The position numbers were made by a program, and so were the translations under genes. Below are positions 9,126-16,259 of a DNA stretch of 64,000 nucleotides, piece after piece (positions within the stretch are counted from its first letter, which is position 1; each line of letters opens with the position of its first letter). Below the pieces are notes generated by a model, which was not told where the DNA came from, made no database searches, and worked only from the letters and a program-made list of their open reading frames with translations. Origin of the DNA: Thermincola carboxydiphila (GTDB taxonomy: Bacteria > Bacillota > Thermincolia > Thermincolales > UBA2595); assembly GCA_016841725.1 (NCBI GenBank), contig JAENYP010000014.1:1-64000 (forward strand), written 5' to 3'.

Positions 9126-9425
9126 ATGGCTACGTCCACTGTTTTCAGGCATTTGCTGGCAGTATTATTCGGGGCTTTTGCCTGGTGGTACTATTATACA
9201 GTGGAGCCGGTGGTAGATTATCCCACGTGGATGGGAAGTATAATTGCAGCTTTTGTTATCACTCTTATTGTAGTGATTATTTCGGAGAACATAGCACTGG
9301 GTCTCGTAATTATTATGGCGGTTTATGTGGTGTACGGCCCTGGTCTTACCTGGGCGGTAAGCCAGTTCCTGCCTCTGTTTGGCGGGGTAGTGGGGGCAAC
9401 TGCCATATGGAAAATAGTAATCTAA
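9126..9425 (+). CDS. Small three-helix membrane protein under c-di-GMP riboswitch
   Basis: The 99-residue, very hydrophobic product has about three transmembrane segments (residues 5-20, 36-58 and 60-90) and short polar loops such as VEPVVDYPTW. No enzyme motif is seen. The ATG at 9126 is chosen because GGAGGTGAT (9113-9121) precedes it. A GEMM-I riboswitch lies about 100 bp upstream and a strong terminator follows, so it is a single-gene c-di-GMP-responsive unit. Function unknown; a role in motility, adhesion or sporulation would fit c-di-GMP control. Confidence 0.7.
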   Translation: MATSTVFRHLLAVLFGAFAWWYYYTVEPVVDYPTWMGSIIAAFVITLIVVIISENIALGLVIIMAVYVVYGPGLTWAVSQFLPLFGGVVGATAIWKIVI

Positions 9426-9437
9426 AGAGGGTAAATT

Positions 9438-9468
9438 CAGCTTGGACTTTGGTCTAAGCTGTTTTTTT
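9438..9468 (+). terminator. Rho-independent terminator
   Basis: CAGCTTGGAC (9438-9447) pairs with GTCTAAGCTG (9452-9461) with one G-U pair, followed by seven T residues. It ends the riboswitch-controlled unit. Confidence 0.85.
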
Positions 9469-9578
9469 GATTTACTAAAAACTTGCCCTGCCACAGGTTT
9501 TCTTTTGAGTCAAATTAAAATATAATGTTGGTATGTACTGGTATACAGAAAGAGATTAAGTCTAATTCAGAGAGGCGG

Positions 9579-10175
9579 GTGTTACAGTTGTCTCAGGAAT
9601 ATTCGGACAACATCGATGATCCAGGAGATTCTTCACAAAAGGCATGGAGGTTTCTGAAGGATATTTTGCAGATTATTATCTTTGCACTTATATTAACCTT
9701 CTTTTTGCGCACTTACGTGATTGAAGCAAGGCTGATTCCGTCAGAGTCCATGCTGCCAACACTTGAAATCGGTGACAGGCTTCTGGTGGACAAGATTGTA
9801 TTTAAATTCAGGGAACTGGAACAGACCGACATAGTTGTCTTTGCTCCTCCTCCGGAGGCACAGCGGGGAGCGGGTGATGATGACCTTATTAAGCGGATTG
9901 TCGGTTTGCCGGGTGATACAGTGGAAGTAAAAGAGGGCAGGGTATTTGTTAACAAGAAGCCTCTGGATGAGCCATATATTGCCGAGAGGCTTAACTATGC
10001 CTATGGGCCTGTTGCCGTTCCGGAAGGATACCTGTTTGTGATGGGGGATAATCGCAATTACAGCTTTGACAGCCACGCATGGGGTTTTTTACCTCTGGAG
10101 AATCTCAAAGGAAGGGCGTTTTTCAGGTTTTGGCCTCTGGATAGATTCGGATTAATTGATGACTCCTGGAAATGA
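9579..10175 (+). CDS. lepB: Signal peptidase I
   Basis: Membrane serine protease that removes signal peptides from exported proteins. One N-terminal transmembrane helix lies at about residues 28-45. The catalytic Ser57 is in SESMLPTL, the general-base Lys105 in LIKRIVGLPGD, and GDNRNYSFDSHAWG is the conserved box E. The GTG at 9579 gives 198 residues; TTG at 9588 is an alternative. An upstream ATG at 9524 overlaps a TATAAT -10 box (9521-9526) and is unlikely. The last two codons and stop lie inside palindromic repeat copy B. Confidence 0.9.
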   Translation: MLQLSQEYSDNIDDPGDSSQKAWRFLKDILQIIIFALILTFFLRTYVIEARLIPSESMLPTLEIGDRLLVDKIVFKFRELEQTDIVVFAPPPEAQRGAGDDDLIKRIVGLPGDTVEVKEGRVFVNKKPLDEPYIAERLNYAYGPVAVPEGYLFVMGDNRNYSFDSHAWGFLPLENLKGRAFFRFWPLDRFGLIDDSWK

Positions 10176-10568
10176 CCGGGATGAATATAGTGAGCTGTTG
10201 TACCGATTTTCAGCACTACCGCCAATGAGTCTAAGCTGCCACCCCCCGGCAACAAGGCAGCGTCCCCGAACTCGATGGCTCATTGGGCTTACTTTATACT
10301 ACAAGAATATATCTTTTCCACATATGTGGAAAAGGCTAAGGAATGTAGTACAGAAAAGCGCGCTTATAGGGAACTGAAATATGCGCGCTTTTCTAGTAAG
10401 ATGGCCGCCTCTCGTTTTGGCGGGCCAAAACTTCCCGGCGGCCTTCGCCATCTTCGGACATGCGGGGACTCTCTGCCTTGTTGCCGGTGATTTGCAGCAA
10501 GACTCATAGCGGCGTTAGTGCTAAGAAAATCTTGTACAACAGCTCGCCATATTCTACAGGTCATTTCC
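10168..10568. repeat. Palindromic repeat element, copy B (longest, with nested insert)
   Basis: A 401-bp imperfect palindrome bounded by GGAAATGACC (10168-10177) and GGTCATTTCC (10559-10568). Outer arms carry GTGAGCTGTTGTACC and its complement. Inner blocks GAGTCTAAGCTGCCACC and GGCAACAAGGCAGCG match copy D. In the centre about 110 bp (near 10290-10400) are absent from copy D; this insert itself contains palindromes CTTTTCCACATATGTGGAAAAG (two halves) and AAAGCGCGC/GCGCGCTTT. The left end supplies the lepB stop codon. No coding capacity, so it would need a transposase in trans. Confidence 0.85.
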
Positions 10569-10681
10569 TGAGCCACCATTGAAGGGAAAAGAATTGATGG
10601 CGTAAAATCCTAGATATAAAGGAATTTCAATTTTCGTGAGACTTATATATTAATTTAATAAATAGAAAAGGGGTTTGGGGA

Positions 10682-11251
10682 ATGAAAAAACAGCTTAGGA
10701 AAGAGATCATTGCGGCCAGGATGGCCCAGACAGATGAAGAGGCTGCCGAAAAGAGCGCGCGTATAATAAAACAGCTGGGGGAACTGCCGGAGTTTCAAAG
10801 CGCCGGATTAATAATGTTTTATCTTGATTTCAGGAAGGAAGTTGCTACCGGGAATTTAATTGCCAAATGCCTGCAAGATGGGAAAAGGGTGGTTGTGCCC
10901 ATTACTGACACCAAAAATATCAGGCTTATCCCTTCTGAGATAATTGATTATCCGGGGGACCTCACTTCAGGTACCTGGGGCATACTGGAACCAAAACCTG
11001 AGTGTGTTAGACCTGTTGAGCCAACCGAAATAGACTTTGTGGTGGTGCCGGGGGTATCTTTTGATACTGTTGGGAACAGGCTTGGCTATGGCGGCGGCTT
11101 TTATGACCGTTTCCTGAGACTGCTCCGTCCAGAGGCCTCATTTGCCGCCCTGGCCTTTGAACTACAGATTAGAGACGATGTCTATCCTGAAGCACACGAC
11201 TATCCGATGAGGTATGTAGTGACCGAAAACCGCGTTATCAAATGTGGATAG
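10682..11251 (+). CDS. 5-formyltetrahydrofolate cyclo-ligase
   Basis: Converts 5-formyltetrahydrofolate to 5,10-methenyltetrahydrofolate with ATP. The 189-residue product begins KKQLRKEIIAAR and has the family signature VPGVSFDTVGNRLGYGGGFYDR split over residues 122-143, with the C-terminal HDYPMRYVVTENRVI. Length matches the family. The ATG at 10682 follows AAAAGGGGTTTGGGGA. It stands alone between palindromic repeat B and IS remnants. Confidence 0.92.
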   Translation: MKKQLRKEIIAARMAQTDEEAAEKSARIIKQLGELPEFQSAGLIMFYLDFRKEVATGNLIAKCLQDGKRVVVPITDTKNIRLIPSEIIDYPGDLTSGTWGILEPKPECVRPVEPTEIDFVVVPGVSFDTVGNRLGYGGGFYDRFLRLLRPEASFAALAFELQIRDDVYPEAHDYPMRYVVTENRVIKCG

Positions 11252-11295
11252 GGCGGTTGGTTTAAAACTTCGTCTAACTGCGTCAAAAAATAATC

Positions 11296-11333
11296 AGGAG
11301 TCCTCGACGTACCACGGTACGACTCGGACTCCT
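11296..11333. repeat. Imperfect hairpin at the edge of the IS110 remnant
   Basis: AGGAGTCC (11296-11303) and CGTACC pair with GGTACG and GGACTCCT (ending 11333), separated by a 4-base mismatch bulge. It sits between the cyclo-ligase gene and the truncated transposase, and appears to be the point where the IS110 sequence was cut. The motif TTCGTCTAAC just before it (11269-11278) is the inverse of GTTAGACGAA at 12062-12071. Confidence 0.55.
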
Positions 11334-11343
11334 CAAGGCTTTA

Positions 11344-11826
11344 ATTTTGGTAATTTTCTCGCTGAGATTAAAAAAGTTGTCCAGGGCAATTCTTATTTTA
11401 TTAGCTTGAGTTTCAGTGAGTTCTCCCCTTAAAGCTTCCATAAGTTCAGGAATTTTGCTGCGTAACTTCTTAAGGACAATTAACTGAAGCAAATCTTCAG
11501 TAATTTCCTCTTTGGCGAGAAGGGCAAATATAATATTCATGCCTGATTTGCCAAAGGTATCGGTAGCAACTGATGAGATCATTATATTGGACACAATGAG
11601 AGAATTTTGCACCCTTAATCCAGTGCTTACCAGTACTTTCTAAGGCGATGTCCAAGCAGTTGCTTTGCAGGAGCCATTCACGGGCAGACAGTATACCTGC
11701 CTGCATAGTTGAAAAAGTCTTGGTCCGGACAGAGTATGTGCCGTTAGCTTTAGTCTCATTCAATGCTATTGTGAAGGACTTTTTGTGAATATCGATACCG
11801 GCACAAATGGGATGAATAACCTTCAA
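11344..11826 (-). pseudogene. IS110-family transposase, copy 1 (internal deletion, truncated)
   Basis: Reads from 11826 down. The first 68 codons (GIDIHKKSFTIAL, the RuvC-like catalytic aspartate, then ALESTGKHWI) match copy 2 almost exactly. About 230 bp present in copy 2 (14207-14436) are then missing, and the sequence resumes at VQNSLIVSNIMISS (out of frame with the N terminus) and continues into genuine IS110 middle sequence (ELMEALRGELTETQANK) that copy 2 lacks. The C-terminal half of a normal 350-400 residue transposase is absent, so it is inactive. Confidence 0.88.
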
Positions 11827-12073
11827 GGCCTGACCTCCTTTGAAATATTTTGCAGGCAGCCAAAAAACAACCTGTCACACTTGAAAATGGTTAGGCTCGG
11901 GTTTATCCCAGGATTGGATTCACCAATCGGTACCTCGTGCTCTTAATGCTGTCTGTAATATCATGATAATGGAAGAAAGAGACCTGTGAAAGAGGGAATA
12001 GTGACCTTGTTTTCATATATTATTTATGCCGCGAAGCATACAGCGGCGCGGCATGGGGATGGTTAGACGAAAT
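11827..12073 (-). other. IS110 non-coding end, copy 1 (candidate bridge-RNA region)
   Basis: About 247 bp upstream of the transposase start, nearly identical to 14649-14896 and ending at the same GGTTAGACGAAAT boundary. It contains a hairpin, ATGCCGCG (12026-12033) with CGCGGCAT (12047-12054). The last base pair is G-C here and T-A in copy 2, a compensatory change. In IS110-group elements such a non-coding end encodes the bridge RNA that selects target and donor sites; that function is inferred here. Confidence 0.55.
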
Positions 12074-12122
12074 CGATACATTCTTTGGGGCAAAAGAAAA
12101 ACCATAGGGTCGAATCCTATAG

Positions 12123-12401
12123 TTAGTTAACCGGAAAAACTTCGTCGTGTGTTCCAATGATATAGAATAAATTAATCTGGTCATCTGCTTCTGAATAAAC
12201 TTCAACTATTATTCTAATAGACATGTTTACGCTTATTTCAAAGAAATTATCTGTACCTTGAACTTTTTTAAATCTTAATGAAGGGTGAGAAGGGTCCCTC
12301 ATAAATAATTCAATAGTTTTTTTAGTCTGTTTGATTGATTTCTGATCAAGAGCCCTAAATTGTTTATCGAACTTCTTAGTTGATCTAAATTTCCTAGTCA
12401 T
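12123..12401 (-). CDS. RelE/YafQ-like mRNA interferase toxin
   Basis: A 92-residue basic protein with features of RelE-superfamily toxins: FDKQFRALDQKSIKQTKKTIELF near the N terminus, HPSLRFKKVQGTDNFFEISVNMSIRIIVEV in the middle (split over residues 38-68), and a C-terminal YIIGTHDEVF. It would act as a ribosome-associated or free RNase. It overlaps the upstream AbrB-type gene by 8 bp, the normal antitoxin-toxin order. Pairing of RelE-type toxin with an AbrB-type antitoxin is less common than with RHH or HTH partners. Confidence 0.78.
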   Translation of the reverse strand: MTRKFRSTKKFDKQFRALDQKSIKQTKKTIELFMRDPSHPSLRFKKVQGTDNFFEISVNMSIRIIVEVYSEADDQINLFYIIGTHDEVFPVN

Positions 12402-12696
12402 TATTTAGACCTTCCATGAACTCGTCAATGTTATTGAATTCTCTGGTTCTACCGGATTCTTTATCTCTTTTAGCTTCTACCATATCATTTTGGGTTTTCT
12501 GGGTCCAAAAGTATGCTTGGCTCGAGGGGATTAGCTTATAAGGCTCCATGACAATTTTATTACCTTCAATACGAACATCTAATACGTCCCCTTCACCAAT
12601 GTTGAGCTTTTCTCTTACATCTTTCGGCAAGCTGATTAAATTTCGTTTTTGAACGGATATCCTATGAGATCTAGAAATTTTTTTGGGAGTTGGCAT
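12394..12696 (-). CDS. AbrB/MazE-type antitoxin
   Basis: The 100-residue product has an N-terminal SpoVT/AbrB swapped-hairpin DNA-binding domain (residues 11-52: ISVQKRNLISLPKDVREKLN, then GEGDVLDVRIEGNKIVM). The acidic C-terminal tail (REFNNIDEFMEGLNND) likely wraps the toxin. It lies directly upstream of and overlaps the RelE-like gene. A 12-bp perfect palindrome 23 bp upstream could be its operator. SD GGAGGTGT precedes the ATG at 12696. Confidence 0.8.
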   Translation of the reverse strand: MPTPKKISRSHRISVQKRNLISLPKDVREKLNIGEGDVLDVRIEGNKIVMEPYKLIPSSQAYFWTQKTQNDMVEAKRDKESGRTREFNNIDEFMEGLNND

Positions 12697-13088
12697 TTGT
12701 ACACCTCCAACGATTAATCTGTAATTACAGTATAACTGTTAAAACGTAAAAACGCAAATAAATACTAAAAGATATTCTGAGGTCTGTATCGACATCGCCT
12801 AACATTTTAGCCGTGTTTCCGCAGTTGAGCATGCAAAAACACCGGCAAAGCACTGGCCCTGCCGGCGTTAAGTCAATACTCAATATGCTCAATTGCGGCA
12901 ACACGTGTTGGACGAAGCCGCGTGTTCAGAAACACTTATGGGGATTCAAAGTTTTGTAAACCCCGGTTAAACTCTTGATAACAGCAGAAAGTCAACAGTA
13001 TTCATACATAAAACGTCATTTATGATATAATTTGGTAAAACAATAGATGCACTTTCCCCCTCCCCAAAATCAGCAAAAATTTATGTAG
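12697..13088. other. Non-coding region with TA operator candidate and a large hairpin
   Basis: No gene seen. CTGTAATTACAG (12719-12730) is a perfect palindrome just upstream of the AbrB-type antitoxin and is a candidate autoregulatory operator. At 12813-12904 GTGTTTCCGCAGTTGAGCAT pairs with ATGCTCAATTGCGGCAACAC with few mismatches, enclosing a CCGGC/GCCGG inner stem. This 92-nt hairpin may be a transposon terminus (IS91-type ends carry hairpins) or a small palindromic element. The remainder is AT-rich. Confidence 0.55.
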
Positions 13089-14648
13089 TTAAGCCACAAT
13101 CGGCGGGGAGCAATTCCTGGGTTCAAGTTTCATCTTCTTTAGCATTTCGCCTTTGCCACACTGTGGACAAAGAGTAATATCCTTACCTGTCAGCTTCAGG
13201 AGCAGTTCTGCAATGTCTGTGATTTTCGTCCTGGATGTACTCAATTTAAATAGCTGCTTACAGGTATTCAGCTTGGTATTACGGTTCCTGTTGCTCAGAA
13301 TCCCGTAGTGACGAATCTTGACGAACCTCTATGGCAGAATATGCAGCAGGAACCGGCGAATAAACTCCTGTGCCCCAAGGGTCATCAGTTTAGTTTTGTT
13401 ATTGTCCCGGTAATCCCGCCATTTAAAGGTAACCTTGCTGTCTTCAACCTTAATAATTCTATTGTTAGAAATAGCAACCCTGTGAGTATACTGTCCCAGG
13501 TATTGCAAGACTTTCTCCGGCCCGGCAAATGGAGGTTTGCAGTAGACTACCCAATTGGCCTTGTAAAGCGGACTGAGAAAAGCGCTAAACCTGTCCCTGC
13601 TGCCGAAAGATTCAATCTTACCCGGGAAAACAAGCTTGTCAAAAAGAAAAGCCTGTTTTAAAAAAGCAAGGAACTTGCCCCGGAAAAGTGTCGCCATAAC
13701 TCTAACCGGGATAAAGAATTTCTTCCTGGAATTAACCCAGCGCCTGCCATCCAATGACAGGCCGCCACCGGTAACAACGCAGTGGACATGAGGGTGAAAC
13801 ATAAGGTTTTGCCCCCAGGTGTGCAGGACAAGGGTAGCGCCAATTTGTGCACCCAAATACTTCTAATCACGGGCAAGTTCCTTCAGGGTATCTGATGCAG
13901 CCTGGAACAGGATAGAATACACTTCCTTCTGATTCCTGAGAGCAATTTGGATAAGCTCTCCAGGCATAGTGAAAACCACATGAAAATATCCCACCGGCAA
14001 CAAATCCTGGTGCCTGTCCTCCAGCCACTCCATAAGTTCAGGAATTTTGCTGCGTAACTTCCCGAGGACAATTAACTGAAGCAAATCTTCAGTAATTTCC
14101 TCTTTGGCGAGAAGGGCAAATATAATATTCATGCCTGATTTGCCAAAGGTATCGGTAGCAACTGATGAGATCATTATATTGGACACAATGAGAGAATTTT
14201 GCACCCTGTTTTTTTCAGCGGAGCGCATTTTAATAAGTTTAGTCCTGTACCTGGTCAGTTCACGTAACTCCCTAATATCTCTGGGGGGAATGAAGCTGGG
14301 GTCAACAAGTCCAATTCTATGTAATTCGGAAAGCCATTTTGCATCGCGGACATCAGTCTTTTTTCCGGGAAAAGTTTTGGTCCGTCTGGGATTAGCGAGA
14401 GTAATGTCAAAATGATCTTCAAACAGGTTAAAAACAGGAATCCAGTACTTACCAGTACTTTCTAAGGCGATGTCCAAGCAGTTGCTTTGCAGGAGCCATT
14501 CACGGGCAGACAGTATACCTGCCTGCATAGTTGAAAAAGTCTTGGTCCGGACAGAGTATGTGCCGTTAGCTTTAGTCTCATTCAATGCTATTGTGAAGGA
14601 CTTTTTGTGAATATCGATACCGGCACAAATGGGATGAATAACCTTCAA
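13089..14648 (-). pseudogene. Chimeric IS110::IS91-type transposase pseudogene (copy 2)
   Basis: Reading from 14648 down, residues 1 to about 206 are an IS110 transposase N terminus (GIDIHKKSFTIAL; TDVRDAKWLSELHRIGL; IRELRELTRYRTKL). At about 14030 it passes in frame into an IS91-family transposase: LLPVGYFHVVFTMPGEL, LVLHTWGQNLMFHPHVHCVV, YLGQYTHRVAISN, and a C-terminal CPQCGKG. Two in-frame TAG codons (13863-13865 and 13326-13328) interrupt the IS91 part. The IS91 N terminus with its zinc-binding segment is lost. Both parent elements are therefore dead. Confidence 0.85.
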
Positions 14649-14896
14649 GGCCTGACCTCCTTTGAAATATTTTGCAGGCAGCCAAAAAACAACCTGTCAC
14701 ACTTGAAAATGGTTAGGCTCGGGTTTATCCCAGGATTGGATTCACCAATCGGTACCTCGTGCTCTTAATGCTGTCTGTAATATCATGATAATGGAAGAAA
14801 GAGACCTGTGAAAGAGGGAATAGTGACCTTGTTTTCATATATTATTTATGCCGCTAAGCTTACAGCGGAGCGGCATGGGGGATGGTTAGACGAAAT
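14649..14896 (-). other. IS110 non-coding end, copy 2 (candidate bridge-RNA region)
   Basis: Near-identical to 11827-12073. The hairpin here is ATGCCGCT (14848-14855) with AGCGGCAT (14869-14876), preserving pairing by a double change relative to copy 1. Ends at GGTTAGACGAAAT, where similarity to copy 1 stops, so this marks the element boundary. About 300 bp from the transposase start to the next gene contain nothing else. Confidence 0.55.
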
Positions 14897-14951
14897 TTTG
14901 TTTGCTTTCTTTATGGCGAAAAAAATAACCTCTTTAGCAGAGGTTAATAGT

Positions 14952-15389
14952 CTAAGGCTTAAAATGTCTTGGGCCAGATAGCCGTTTTCTATATTTTGTT
15001 AAACGTTTTACGGCCGTATGATATACTTCCTTGTTGCGTCTGTTGCCAATAACTAATACCAGAACATTTTTCTTTTTGATCACTCTATTTCCTTCTGTTA
15101 TTGGAGGTTCTAAACCATAAACGATTCTGATTCCAATTGACCTAAGTTTCCAATAAAGAGCAGGTCTGCCGTCGCCGGTATCCCGATCTTTTTCTAATAG
15201 AGTACCTGTCCCACCATCTTCTTTAGGTAGAGGGTTTGAATGTCCTTCTAATATTGCTGCCAATATAGTTTCAACTAAACCGGTTTTTTCGTAGTATCGT
15301 AAGTCTTTTATAGCCTCTTTTGAAAACTCAAGACCCCATTCGCGTTCAATTATTAAACGTTGGAGAACATCAATTACATTTTCACTCAT
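14952..15389 (-). CDS. Putative RelE-fold toxin of a second toxin-antitoxin pair
   Basis: A 145-residue basic protein. The segment FSKEAIKDLRYYEKTG, the central YWKLRSIGIRIVYGLEPP and the C-terminal LVLVIGNRRNKEVYHTAVKRL resemble the helix-strand pattern of RelE/HigB-type toxins, though it is longer than usual. Its ATG overlaps the stop of the upstream gene as TAATG, implying coupled translation. Toxin assignment rests on weak similarity and gene order. Confidence 0.5.
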   Translation of the reverse strand: MSENVIDVLQRLIIEREWGLEFSKEAIKDLRYYEKTGLVETILAAILEGHSNPLPKEDGGTGTLLEKDRDTGDGRPALYWKLRSIGIRIVYGLEPPITEGNRVIKKKNVLVLVIGNRRNKEVYHTAVKRLTKYRKRLSGPRHFKP

Positions 15390-15859
15390 TATTCCAGCAA
15401 ACTGCCTTCCTGATTTTCAATAGTCTTAAGGAGTTGGCCGGGGTCAATTTTAAGTTCAGTTATAGTTTCCATTAAATTGTATCTTTTTGAATTTGAATCC
15501 CAACGTTTAAGCGATTCTTCCAATAAAGCACTGTCTTCATATTTTTGAAGATGTTCTATTAAGCTGTTTAGGGTATCTTGTGCTTTAATCATATTTTCCA
15601 ATAGAGAAAGTGAAACAACTGCACCAACATTTTGATTGTTTTTTGAAATGATATAGATATTTTGTGAAGAGTCTTGGTTTTCTTCAAGTTTACTAATAAG
15701 TTCACTGAGTTCATTGCGTAAATCTGAAACAGATTTTGTATTAGATCTTAAAATATGTATCCAATCAGATGATTGCATCCGGAAAAAGAGTTTGCGACCT
15801 TCTTCAGTTAAGTCGATAATTTCTCTGGGTAATGCTTTTTCCATAAAGTTCACCGCCAT
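15389..15859 (-). CDS. Putative Phd/YefM-like antitoxin
   Basis: A 156-residue acidic protein upstream of, and coupled to, the RelE-like gene. The segment SVSDLRNELSELISKLEENQDSSQNIYIISKNNQNVGAVVSL (residues 43-84, given here only as key text) resembles a Phd-type N-terminal domain followed by helices rich in E and L. GGCGGTGA lies 5 bp before an internal ATG at 15844, which may be the real start (151 residues). A preceding 42-residue N-terminal part is unusual for Phd. Confidence 0.5.
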   Translation of the reverse strand: MAVNFMEKALPREIIDLTEEGRKLFFRMQSSDWIHILRSNTKSVSDLRNELSELISKLEENQDSSQNIYIISKNNQNVGAVVSLSLLENMIKAQDTLNSLIEHLQKYEDSALLEESLKRWDSNSKRYNLMETITELKIDPGQLLKTIENQEGSLLE

Positions 15860-15986
15860 TCTTTATTTATTAGATATTATAACGAAATACACAAATATTA
15901 TACAAAAAACATGCACAAATATCTAAATAAATTATACCAGAAATAACTTCTGTCTTCAAGATGTTTCGGGTCGCAAACAAAACATC

Positions 15987-16097
15987 GTCTAAACAACGGG
16001 CTAAATGGCTCGGCTGCGCCTCCGATGAACGAGCAAAAACCGCTTGCCCTTGACATCCATTGACCTGGGACTAACTGGCCGAATGGATTGTTTAGAC
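15987..16097. repeat. Short DNA element bounded by a 10-bp inverted repeat
   Basis: GTCTAAACAA (15987-15996) and TTGTTTAGAC (16088-16097) are perfect inverted repeats 111 bp apart overall. The interior is GC-richer than the flanks and codes for nothing convincing. The motif resembles the TTCGTCTAAC/GTTAGACGAA pair around the IS110 remnant, suggesting a related mobile fragment. Confidence 0.45.
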
Positions 16098-16259
16098 AGG
16101 ATGAGGGAGCCTTCGTTTGCTTCCATAACCGTTAGTAACCTGGTAAGAGAATTTAAAGTTAGCAATTCCCATTCAATACGCTGATTATATAATATTTTCA
16201 ACTAAAATGAGAAGCAAAATACCTTAGATTTTTATTGGGGGACTCCGTTTTTGATAGCC

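Noticed and set aside
13308-13661. Plus-strand frame opposite the IS91 part
   Set aside because: Shadow of the transposase reading frame; no SD and no similarity.
13326-13865. Two in-frame TAG codons as possible pyrrolysine sites
   Set aside because: The first TAG appears to stand for a family proline, the second for a lysine-glycine site, and the element is otherwise broken; nonsense mutation is simpler.
16001-16201. 66-residue minus-strand frame
   Set aside because: Covers the inverted-repeat element, has basic low-complexity composition and no recognised family.
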